This document shows positions 1-6,460 of a DNA stretch of 11,564 nt, piece by piece (the first letter of the stretch is position 1; every line of letters starts with the position of its first letter). The stretch is from contig JACKHO010000019.1 of the NCBI GenBank assembly GCA_020638955.1, positions 1 to 11,564 of the forward strand, written 5' to 3'. The notes beneath the pieces are model-generated. The model searched no databases and was not told the DNA's origin. It worked only from the letters and a program-made list of their open reading frames with translations. The position numbers were made by a program, and so were the translations under genes. The DNA is from Planctomycetaceae bacterium (GTDB taxonomy: Bacteria; Planctomycetota; Planctomycetia; Planctomycetales; Planctomycetaceae).

Positions 1-1032
1 GCGGCTGCGGCTCCGAATTCGAATGAACCCCCAAAGCCCAAGGGCGCATTGGAGGTTGTGGAACTTCAAACAACGCCCGAAAATGAGCCTGTGGCAATTC
101 CGGCAAGTGCCAAGCCCACAATCATGAAATCGTTAGGATGGGTGGCAAGCCGATTCCGTGTGGCGAACGAATCTCCGCACAACAAGATGTATTACTACTA
201 TTCGTTGGAACGCATGGCCGCCCTGGCGAACATCAAGAAAATTGGTTCGCACGACTGGTTTAATGAATGTGCTGACTACGTTATTAGCCGACAAAAGCAG
301 GATGGTTCTTGGGCGGAGAGTACTCACGTCACGCGAACGCCGGAAATCCAGTCATGTTTTGCGGTACTGTTCTTGACGCGTTCGACCGAAAAAGTCCTTA
401 AGAAAACTGCTCCTTCCTATTACGGTAACGGCCTCTTGGCAGGTGGGCGGGGTTTGCCGGACGATCTTTCCAGCGGTTCGTTCAACGGCCGTTCGATGGA
501 GGAAAAGAAGAAGCCGCCCGGACCGCTGGATGAATTGCTGGCCTCACTGGCCAATGCCGGCGAAATCGATGTCAACGAGGTGCAGGAGCAAATCGTTGAG
601 AAGGTGCAGGTCGGTGACCGTAGCGAGCTCGTGAAGCAGAAGGATTTGCTGGTAAAGCTGGTCAAGCATCAGGACTCAAGCGTCAGAATGATGGCCATGT
701 GGGCACTAGGACGGACGGACGACATGCGGCTGACGCAGCACCTCATTGAAGGACTTGATGACGTCGATTTGGGAGTCATGATTGAAGCCCGCAACGCACT
801 CTGCTGGTTGGCTCGAAAACCTCGCGGATTTGGATTCGCGGAAGACCCACTGGACGCTCTCGGCCCCAATCCCGCTCCCGAGGCGAAAACCCAGGCAATT
901 CGCGACTGGAACAAGGGAGTTGTTACCGCGTGGGGCAACTGGTACCTCGAAAATCGCCCGTATGTTGATCGGGGCGATCAGTTCGAAGCCAAGTTGCGAC
1001 GTCGACTACTCCAGATCAAAGAAGAACTTTAG
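1..1032 (+). CDS. Prenyltransferase/squalene-oxidase-repeat protein with HEAT-like C-terminus (3' part only)
   Basis: The frame is open from base 1 with no convincing start, so the gene begins upstream; the TTG at 49 sits in an Ala/Pro-rich linker and is probably not the real start. Two parts can be seen. At about 190-390 there is one repeat of the squalene-cyclase/prenyltransferase alpha-toroid type: a YYYYSLERMAAL helix, then GSHDW, then RQKQDGSW (the QDGSW turn typical of the family), then a CFAVLFLTRS helix. After a Gly/Pro-rich linker (about 420-525), the stretch 637-828 looks like HEAT-type helical pairs (DSSVRMMAMWALGR and EARNALCWLARKPRG). The C-terminus is basic and helical and ends in KEEL. 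From memory, planctomycetes carry many large secreted or membrane proteins of this toroid type with no known enzymatic activity. Catalytic cyclase motifs are not visible here, so a structural or binding role is as likely as an enzyme. The gene ends 146 bp before ppa and is probably a separate unit. Confidence 0.75.
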   Translation, partial: AAAAPNSNEPPKPKGALEVVELQTTPENEPVAIPASAKPTIMKSLGWVASRFRVANESPHNKMYYYYSLERMAALANIKKIGSHDWFNECADYVISRQKQDGSWAESTHVTRTPEIQSCFAVLFLTRSTEKVLKKTAPSYYGNGLLAGGRGLPDDLSSGSFNGRSMEEKKKPPGPLDELLASLANAGEIDVNEVQEQIVEKVQVGDRSELVKQKDLLVKLVKHQDSSVRMMAMWALGRTDDMRLTQHLIEGLDDVDLGVMIEARNALCWLARKPRGFGFAEDPLDALGPNPAPEAKTQAIRDWNKGVVTAWGNWYLENRPYVDRGDQFEAKLRRRLLQIKEEL

Positions 1033-1178
1033 TCGCACTTTCGGCTGATTCAGACGACTCACGGCATTGAATGGGAATTCAACGCGACGGGTCCGCAATG
1101 TGGGGCTAGACTTAGGCGGCATCTCGCCTTACTGTCCCTCGTCGCTACTCATTCAATCAATACGGAGTCTCGCCAGCA

Positions 1179-1727
1179 ATGACGCACACCTGGCACGATG
1201 TTACCCCGGGAGAAAATCTTCCGCTTGAGTTTACAGCCATCATCGAAATTCCGATGGGGTCGAGCGTAAAGTACGAACTCGACAAGGAAACCGGGCTGCT
1301 GAAGGTCGACCGCATTCTGTATTCCGCCGTTTATTACCCGGCGAACTACGGATTCATTCCCCAAACAATGGCTGACGATGGCGACCCGCTCGACGTGTTG
1401 GTCCTCTGTCAGGAAGCTGTTGCACCGCTGACACTCGTACAGGCCCGCGTGATTGGTCTGATGACCATGATCGACGGCGGCAAGAAGGACCACAAAATCC
1501 TGGCCGTCGCCATGCACGACCCGGAATATGCCGACGTACAGCAGTTTGACGAGTTGCCTCCGCATCGACTGAACATGTTTCGTCGTTTCTTTCAGGACTA
1601 CAAGCAACTGGAAGGGAAGACGGTGGAAGTCGATACCATGCAGCCGGTGGAAAAGGCTGTCCCCATTATCGAACATGCACTTCACGAGTACAGCGTGCTG
1701 CGTCGCCGTGGATTTCTGAAGAGGTAG
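1179..1727 (+). CDS. ppa: Inorganic pyrophosphatase, family I (soluble)
   Basis: This cytoplasmic enzyme hydrolyses pyrophosphate to two phosphates and so pulls biosynthetic reactions forward. The 182-residue length suits bacterial family I enzymes (about 175 residues). The signature DGDPLDVLV holds the metal-binding aspartates D67, D69 and D72. Further matches to the E. coli enzyme are E23 and K31 in the first strands, R45 in VDR, the YYPANYGFIP strand (Y53, Y57), and D99, D104 and K106 in the IDGGKKDHK loop. A FFQDYKQLEG segment near residues 130-140 corresponds to the conserved Tyr-Lys pair region. The ATG at 1179 has a GGAG at 1164-1167 with an 11-base spacer, a little long but acceptable. 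The stop is 3 bases before hemB, so the two are almost certainly cotranscribed. All expected active-site residues are present. Confidence 0.97.
   Translation: MTHTWHDVTPGENLPLEFTAIIEIPMGSSVKYELDKETGLLKVDRILYSAVYYPANYGFIPQTMADDGDPLDVLVLCQEAVAPLTLVQARVIGLMTMIDGGKKDHKILAVAMHDPEYADVQQFDELPPHRLNMFRRFFQDYKQLEGKTVEVDTMQPVEKAVPIIEHALHEYSVLRRRGFLKR
1719..1724 (+). promoter_or_regulatory. Ribosome binding site of hemB inside the end of ppa
   Basis: AAGAGG lies in the last codons of ppa, ending 6 bases before the hemB ATG at 1731. It fixes the hemB start and means ribosomes finishing ppa cover the hemB initiation site, which favours translational coupling. Confidence 0.7.
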
Positions 1728-1730
1728 ACA

Positions 1731-2714
1731 ATGTTTCCGCAATCCAGAATGCGGCGACTGCGCATGCATCCGCAGTTGCGGGAAATGGTTCGGGAGACTT
1801 CACTCTCGCCGAAAGACTTCATCCTGCCGTTGTTTGTGCGGCATGGAGTGAATCAGCAAATCCCCATTTCGTCGATGCCCGGCCAATTCCAGTGGAGCGT
1901 GGACCGGCTACCCGAAATTCTTGCGGACATTACCGCGGCGGAAATCCCCGCGGTCATTCTGTTTGGTATTCCTGAGCAGAAAGACGCACTTGGCAGCGAT
2001 GCCTATTGCAGTCACGGAATTGTCCAGCAGGCGGTCCGGGCCATTCGGGAACATGCTCCCGACCTCATGGTCATCACAGATGTCTGCCTTTGTGAATTCA
2101 CCGACCATGGCCATTGCGGCATCGTCAACGAATCGACAGGCCGGGTAGATGTCGACAACGACGCCACACTCGAATTGCTGGTCGAAGAAGCAGTCAGCCA
2201 CGCACAGGCTGGTGCCGATATGATTGCCCCCAGCGGCATGATGGACGGTATGATTGCGGCCCTCCGTTGTGGACTCGATGCGAATAGCTTTTCCCACATT
2301 CCCATTATGAGTTACGCCGCGAAGTACGCCTCGGCATTCTACGGCCCATTCCGCGATGCGGCGGAAAGTGCCCCGCAGTTTGGCGACCGCCGCACCTATC
2401 AAATGGACCCTGCCAACGGCAAAGAAGCCTTGCGGGAAGTGCAGCTGGATGTCGACGAAGGGGCCGATTTGCTTATGGTGAAACCAGCACTCAGTTATCT
2501 CGACATCATTCGCCGCGTGAAAGACGCCCATCCCAGCATTCCGCTGGCGGCCTATAACGTCAGCGGCGAATACGCCATGGTGAAATCCGCGGCAGCGTCC
2601 GGTTGGATCGATGAACAACGCATCACACTGGAAATTCTCACCAGCATGAAGCGGGCCGGAGCGGACATTATTCTCACGTATCATGCCCTCGATGCAGCAA
2701 AGTGGCTCGGCTGA
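1731..2714 (+). CDS. hemB: Delta-aminolevulinic acid dehydratase (porphobilinogen synthase)
   Basis: The enzyme condenses two 5-aminolevulinate molecules into porphobilinogen, the first common pyrrole step of haem and other tetrapyrroles, in the cytoplasm. The 327-residue length is normal. The two Schiff-base lysines are K198 in MSYAAKYAS and K251 in LLMVKPALSYLD. The metal loop DVCLCEFTDHGHCG carries three cysteines, C119, C121 and C129, which is the zinc-binding version; the aspartate-rich, magnesium-dependent type would have Asp or Ala here. The lid and substrate region FYGPFRDAA (R208) and the C-terminal YNVSGEYAM and GADIILTY motifs are also typical. The ATG at 1731 is supported by AAGAGG at 1719-1724 with a 6-base spacer. 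It lies 3 bases after ppa. A perfect 16-bp palindrome begins 14 bases after the stop. Nothing looks broken. Confidence 0.98.
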   Translation: MFPQSRMRRLRMHPQLREMVRETSLSPKDFILPLFVRHGVNQQIPISSMPGQFQWSVDRLPEILADITAAEIPAVILFGIPEQKDALGSDAYCSHGIVQQAVRAIREHAPDLMVITDVCLCEFTDHGHCGIVNESTGRVDVDNDATLELLVEEAVSHAQAGADMIAPSGMMDGMIAALRCGLDANSFSHIPIMSYAAKYASAFYGPFRDAAESAPQFGDRRTYQMDPANGKEALREVQLDVDEGADLLMVKPALSYLDIIRRVKDAHPSIPLAAYNVSGEYAMVKSAAASGWIDEQRITLEILTSMKRAGADIILTYHALDAAKWLG

Positions 2715-2727
2715 TTCGGTGTCGCAA

Positions 2728-2743
2728 CTTAACAATTGTTAAG
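2728..2743. promoter_or_regulatory. 16-bp perfect palindrome after hemB, possible operator
   Basis: CTTAACAATTGTTAAG is a perfect inverted repeat with 8-bp arms and no spacer, AT-rich in GC-richer surroundings. It is not a classical intrinsic terminator: there is no loop, no GC-rich stem and no T run after it. It could be a dimeric regulator site for the lipoprotein gene at 2940, or chance. No known regulator is assigned. Confidence 0.35.
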
Positions 2744-2782
2744 CAGTTGTGTCGCAGTCTGCAGCGATTTTGAACGGCTTAT

Positions 2783-2806
2783 CGGCAGTGTCTGCCGGGC
2801 TATAGT
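2783..2806 (+). promoter_or_regulatory. Candidate promoter element with small hairpin upstream of the lipoprotein gene
   Basis: CGGCAG-TGT-CTGCCG (2783-2797) is a perfect 6-bp inverted repeat with a 3-base loop. Four bases later comes TATAGT (2801-2806), one base off the sigma-70 -10 consensus. The matching -35 region (TTATCG, about 16 bases upstream) is poor. The element is about 133 bases upstream of the GTG at 2940. This is a weak prediction; the hairpin could equally be an operator or part of a short transcript end. Confidence 0.25.
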
Positions 2807-2939
2807 CTGTGCACCAGCGAATGTTCTGGTTCACGTTGACGTTGGCCAGCATCGACGCGATTCTCCCCGGCACTCATTTCCCCGTCTGACATTGCGCCTG
2901 TTGGTCATGCCATCAGTTGCCGCTTAGCGTTGCGTGTTT

Positions 2940-3764
2940 GTGAAACTCCTGTTCAACAGCCGACTTTTGAGCCTCTTGCTGCTCGCGCTTGCGGGAGTCT
3001 CAGGGTGCGCGCTGCTCATCCCAGATTCGAACAGGGAAAAGCACAATCCGTTGCCACCCATTGTTGGTCCACGCGACGCAATGGAGCTGGAGGTCTTCAT
3101 TGTCGACCGGGCCGTCGGTGATCCTCTTATTGGTGATGGACTGTGGGACAGTCTCCACGAGGTCACTTCGATAACGCCCGATTTGAAAGAGCGGCTGGAA
3201 GAGCAGGGACTGCGCGTGGCGATGTCACCCTCTCGTCCGCCACGTTCCGTTCAGGCACTGCTCGCCCTCTCGGGTGGCGATGATCCCACCCGACGTACCA
3301 TTTATCACCGTGTTGTGGTTCCCGCGTCTCAACCAGCGCTCATCCCCATTACGACGTTGGCTTCGCCCATTGAAGTGGCTCTCCCCGCTGAGCATGGGAC
3401 CAAGGTGAAGGAACTCACACAGGGCGTCTGCCAGCTGCGCATTCAGCTCGACAAGGTCACCGAAGGCTGGGCCAGTCTGGAAGTTCAGCCAGTCATTCAG
3501 CACGGTGCGGACATGCTCCGACCGAAAGCGACGGCAGAAGAATGGCTCTTCGAGCAGGGTCAGCAAACCATCATGCTGTATGACCATCGTTTCAATGTGG
3601 AACTGAATCGAGGCGAGCTTATTGCGCTGGGCATGACCGGAGAGAGTGGAAACTCGGTTGGTGCCCGCTTCTTTCATGGTGAATGGAACGGCGTTCCTAT
3701 TGAGCGACACGTCTTCCTGCGGCTTCGCGGAATGCACCGCATTGCTCCGGTGCGTGCTCAGTAA
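2940..3764 (+). CDS. Lipoprotein of unknown function
   Basis: The N-terminus is a lipoprotein signal peptide: a short basic start (MKLLFNSR), a Leu/Ala-rich hydrophobic core and the lipobox VSGC, so the mature protein should begin at that cysteine (residue 23 from this start) and be anchored to a membrane. I chose the GTG at 2940, which gives a signal peptide starting MKLL; the GTG at 2934 adds only Met-Phe. Neither has a clear Shine-Dalgarno sequence. The mature part is a mostly beta-like domain without transmembrane helices. It contains LEVFIVDRAVGDPLIGDGLWDSL near its start, ELNRGELIALGMTG and RHVFLRLRGMHRIAPV at its end. From memory, similar lipoproteins of unknown role occur in planctomycetes. 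No catalytic motif is recognised. The stop is 9 bp from that of the convergent TPR gene, so the two transcripts probably overlap. Confidence 0.8.
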   Translation: MKLLFNSRLLSLLLLALAGVSGCALLIPDSNREKHNPLPPIVGPRDAMELEVFIVDRAVGDPLIGDGLWDSLHEVTSITPDLKERLEEQGLRVAMSPSRPPRSVQALLALSGGDDPTRRTIYHRVVVPASQPALIPITTLASPIEVALPAEHGTKVKELTQGVCQLRIQLDKVTEGWASLEVQPVIQHGADMLRPKATAEEWLFEQGQQTIMLYDHRFNVELNRGELIALGMTGESGNSVGARFFHGEWNGVPIERHVFLRLRGMHRIAPVRAQ

Positions 3765-3773
3765 ACAGCAGAG

Positions 3774-4991
3774 TCAATTCGCGGAAGCTTGTTCAAGCAA
3801 TTGTTGAATTCGGTCTCGCTGCGCGAGCGCCTCTTCGTCATCTGGGGCAAATTCCAGCACTTTGTTGTACGTTTTCAGTGCTTCATCCATTCGCTTCTGT
3901 TCTTCGAACACGTGGGCGAGGTCGGCCAGGCAAACAACGTTGTTCGGACGTTGCGCGAGTGCCCGCTGCAATTCCTGTTCAGACTTCACCCAGTCTTCCT
4001 GATGAATCGCCGTCGTGGCGGAGAGGCACAGCAGATCGAAGTTTTCTTCGGCATCTTTTGGTAACGAGTCCAATGTCACGCGGGCTGCATCAAATTGACC
4101 GGTACGAACGAGGGCATCCACACATTGTACTCGAATCGAGTGAATCTCCGGATAAGCAGCGAGCAACTCTCGCAGTTTGTCGACGACGGCCCCCGTCTCT
4201 CCAGAGAGTACGCGTTCATGATACTGACGTGCCTGCCAGTAAGGATCGACTCGCTGCTGCGCGACGAGCTGCAAATAGGGGTTCTCCCAATAGGCCGACT
4301 CCGCCGGAAGTGCCTCAGCCTTTTCCTGAGCCTGTTTCGCCAGCTCAACATGACCGGTTGTCATGGCGACATTCGACACGAGTTCCCAGTAATCGCGTCG
4401 ATCATTGAGCTCTTCCTGCACGGCCTGAATTGACTCGAGTGCGTCGGCCGGCTCAAGTTCGAGCGCATCGATTCTCGCACCGCACAAAAAGGCTCTTTGA
4501 TTTTGCGGATTGATTTCCAGCGCACGCTTCACCGCTTCCACGGCGGTTCTGAATTCGTTTTGAGACAAATCAATCTCGGCAATGCGAGTTGCGGCCAGCC
4601 CATGCTTTTCGCCGCGTGCTTCAGATTTAGCAAACGCTGCACGTGCTTTTTGAGGACTCTCATTCGCCAGAATCTCGCCCAGCAAATAACTCCAGGTAGG
4701 ATTTGAGGAGTCCAGACTGGCAGCACTCTCGTAGGCCACTACCGCGTCGTAGTCGAATTCGTGGGCGTCGAGCAACATGGCGTAACGTCCCCATTCCGCG
4801 CCCGATTGGCTGTCCGACAACACAACTTTTCGCTGCTCTTCAATTGCGCGTGCCACTTCGGGAAACGCTTGTGACAAATCGGGATTCGGCACTTCCGGCA
4901 ATCGTGGATGCGTATCCCCAATCCACAGTACAACAACAATGGTGAGGGCAATGCAGCCGAGTATCGACGCGAAAACGATTCTACTCTGCAT
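3774..4991 (-). CDS. Membrane-anchored tetratricopeptide-repeat protein
   Basis: The product has 405 residues. Residues 5-25 form one hydrophobic segment (IVFASILGC through VVVLWIG) after MQSR, suggesting an uncleaved N-terminal anchor with the rest outside the cytoplasm. A Pro-rich linker (HPRLPEVPNPD) follows. From about residue 67 there are helix pairs of the TPR type. The clearest are WGRYAMLLDAHEFDYDAVVAYESAASLD, FRTAVEAVKRALEINP and the last one near residues 350-385 (DLAHVFEEQKRMDEALKTYNKVLEFAPDDEEAL). From memory, the opening pattern with AHEF and WSYLLGEIL resembles TPR proteins found beside CRTAC1 (ASPIC/UnbV) proteins, but no such partner is visible here. The frame stays open to an ATG at 5114; I prefer 4991 because it puts the anchor at the N-terminus and has a GAGG with an 8-base spacer. 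It is transcribed divergently from the receiver-ATPase gene and likely acts as a protein-interaction scaffold. Confidence 0.82.
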   Translation of the reverse strand: MQSRIVFASILGCIALTIVVVLWIGDTHPRLPEVPNPDLSQAFPEVARAIEEQRKVVLSDSQSGAEWGRYAMLLDAHEFDYDAVVAYESAASLDSSNPTWSYLLGEILANESPQKARAAFAKSEARGEKHGLAATRIAEIDLSQNEFRTAVEAVKRALEINPQNQRAFLCGARIDALELEPADALESIQAVQEELNDRRDYWELVSNVAMTTGHVELAKQAQEKAEALPAESAYWENPYLQLVAQQRVDPYWQARQYHERVLSGETGAVVDKLRELLAAYPEIHSIRVQCVDALVRTGQFDAARVTLDSLPKDAEENFDLLCLSATTAIHQEDWVKSEQELQRALAQRPNNVVCLADLAHVFEEQKRMDEALKTYNKVLEFAPDDEEALAQRDRIQQLLEQASAN

Positions 4992-5404
4992 CGCTCCGGC
5001 CTCGTTTGATGTCGACAAACAGTGAATGCGAATTTGCGACAGGAAGTTCCGGGAGATCCGACGGCGGAGCGTACGCGTTAAAGCAGCCGACGAGCGGCAT
5101 AAGGCAAGCAGCAAACATGAATTCCCCGTTCCGTTGCATCAGACTTCTTGTTGCACTGGCTCGTTACTGAACGGAATTCCCCAAATTCGCAAACGCCACT
5201 CGTCCACCTTGATTGGCAGTCTGGCCTCGCGTTCAAGGACGTATCATACTTGCAAATAGGCTGGCCGTCAGCGCAGTATCGAACGGAGAAACTGCTATGC
5301 TCAGTGGCGCAAGCATTTTTCCAAAGATGAATTGCCAAAGGCAGCGAGAAACGACAAAATGTCTACACTTGCCGTGAAGACGTCTTTCGCCTGGAGTTCC
5401 AATT
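4992..5404. other. 413-bp divergent intergenic region
   Basis: This stretch separates two divergent genes and should hold promoters for both. I find no tRNA-like cloverleaf, no convincing coding sequence and no strong -35/-10 pair. Partial matches only: TATCAT near 5245 and TATGCT near 5295, both without a good -35. Two EcoRI-type GAATTC palindromes (5119 and 5174) and a 10-bp palindrome AAGACGTCTT (5377-5386) lie here, the latter 18 bases before the ATG at 5405. None is more than suggestive. Confidence 0.4.
5000..5003 (-). promoter_or_regulatory. Ribosome binding site that sets the start of the TPR gene
   Basis: On the minus strand GAGG lies 8 bases before the ATG at 4991. A GGAG nearer the start has only a 2-base spacer and is unlikely to serve. 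This supports 4991 over the in-frame ATG at 5114. Confidence 0.5.
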
Positions 5405-6313
5405 ATGGAAGCGGTCAAACCAAAAGTGCTCATTGTTGATGACGCGAAGGCCGACCGCGTTCGAGCTTCGGGAATCATTGCGCGGTGGCGGGAGTGCGAA
5501 ATCATTGAAGCGGCAAATGGTCGTGCAGCGATTGACGAAGTCGGCACGCATTTTCCCGATGTGATTCTAACCGACTTGCACATGCCGGAAATGGATGGGC
5601 TGGAACTGGTTGCTGCCGTGCGGGAAGAACATCCCGGAATTCCTGTCATTCTCATGACGGCCAAAGGGAGTGAGGAAATTGCCGCTCAGGCCCTGCGTCA
5701 GGGAGCGGCGAGCTATGTCCCAAAGCTACGGATGCAGGACGATTTGGTTCCCACGCTGAATCAGGTCTACCACACTTCCGCTTTGGCACATGGGCAATCT
5801 CGCCTGATGCATTACATGACGGAGTCATCCACGTCATTCGTGCTGCGAAACGACAGAATGCTCATTCGGGCCTGTGTTCGCCATTTGCTGAACCTGCTTC
5901 GCTGTGTTCCGCTCGGTGATGAAACAGAACGACTTCGCGTCGGTATTGCGCTCCACGAAGCTCTGGAAAATGCGTTTCTCCGGGGCAATCTGGAAATCAA
6001 ACCGTCCGAAGTGACATCTGAGAGGCCGTTGACCGAGCTTATCAGCGAGCGACTGCAGATTGAGTCAATTGCGCTGCGCCGAATTCATGTGCATTACCAC
6101 GTCTCACGAAGCGGTGCCGAGTTCACAATTCGAGATGACGGACCTGGCTTTGATGTCGCCAGCCTCTGGCAGGACGATTCCTCTGGACTGCACAATCACG
6201 AAGGAAACCGTGGACTGACGTTGATGAAATCAGTTATGGATTCCGTCGAATTCAATGACTTGGGCAACGAAGTACGCCTCACCAAAATGGCCGTACCCGC
6301 AGCAACTGCCTGA
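5405..6313 (+). CDS. Response regulator with receiver domain fused to an RsbW/SpoIIAB-like ATPase domain
   Basis: The protein has 302 residues and no membrane segment or signal peptide. Residues 6-120 form an intact receiver: acidic pair D12/D13, phosphoacceptor D57 in LTDLHMPEMDG, T85 in LMTAKG and K107. Residues about 141-298 look like the HATPase_c_2 type of GHKL ATPase seen in anti-sigma kinases: a helix LRVGIALHEALENAFLRGN with N-box residues E185 and N189, DDGPGFD (D245, G246, G248) as the G1 box, and EGNRGLTLMKS (G267-G270) as the G2 box. There is no histidine-containing dimerisation domain, so it is not a classical sensor kinase. The likely reading is a phosphorylation-controlled protein switch or serine kinase whose partner (sigma factor or STAS protein) is unknown. 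GGAG at 5393-5396 with an 8-base spacer supports the start. A hybrid kinase starts 147 bp downstream and is the best candidate phosphodonor. Confidence 0.88.
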   Translation: MEAVKPKVLIVDDAKADRVRASGIIARWRECEIIEAANGRAAIDEVGTHFPDVILTDLHMPEMDGLELVAAVREEHPGIPVILMTAKGSEEIAAQALRQGAASYVPKLRMQDDLVPTLNQVYHTSALAHGQSRLMHYMTESSTSFVLRNDRMLIRACVRHLLNLLRCVPLGDETERLRVGIALHEALENAFLRGNLEIKPSEVTSERPLTELISERLQIESIALRRIHVHYHVSRSGAEFTIRDDGPGFDVASLWQDDSSGLHNHEGNRGLTLMKSVMDSVEFNDLGNEVRLTKMAVPAATA

Positions 6314-6403
6314 CCCGGTTCACAGACGACTGAGGGATTCTCTTTCTTGTTGCTGCATACGCAGTGGCTGGCCATGCTCTGATGTGATATCAAGAGTTCT
6401 ACA

Positions 6404-6419
6404 CGTGCCGTTTGGCACG
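6404..6419 (+). promoter_or_regulatory. Small hairpin between the two signalling genes
   Basis: CGTGCC-GTTT-GGCACG is a perfect 6-bp stem with a 4-base loop, 90 bases after one stop codon and 41 bases before the next start. No T run follows, so it is not a canonical terminator. It could be an operator, a processing site or a leader hairpin that tunes expression of the kinase gene. Confidence 0.35.
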
Positions 6420-6460
6420 ACAGGACTTCAGTCATCAATGCGCTGGCAGGTAACACAGCA

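Noticed and set aside
1149..1769. Open frame antisense to ppa
   Set aside because: It overlaps a clear pyrophosphatase gene and is rich in His and Cys in a way typical of reversed coding DNA.
1908..2735. Long open frame antisense to hemB
   Set aside because: It mirrors the codon bias of hemB, has no recognisable domain and lies wholly over a certain gene.
4992..5114. 41-residue N-terminal extension of the TPR protein from the ATG at 5114
   Set aside because: The extension is basic and would bury the membrane anchor; 4991 has a better ribosome binding site.
5026..5330. Small open frames in the divergent intergenic region
   Set aside because: They overlap each other on both strands, lack ribosome binding sites and have no domain-like features.
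5377..5386. 10-bp palindrome AAGACGTCTT before the receiver-ATPase gene
   Set aside because: About ten palindromes of this length are expected by chance in a window this size; noted only as part of the intergenic region.
6413..6428. Sigma-54 promoter suggested by TTGGCACG
   Set aside because: The -24-like TGGCACG is present but the GC dinucleotide needed at -12 is not at the right spacing.
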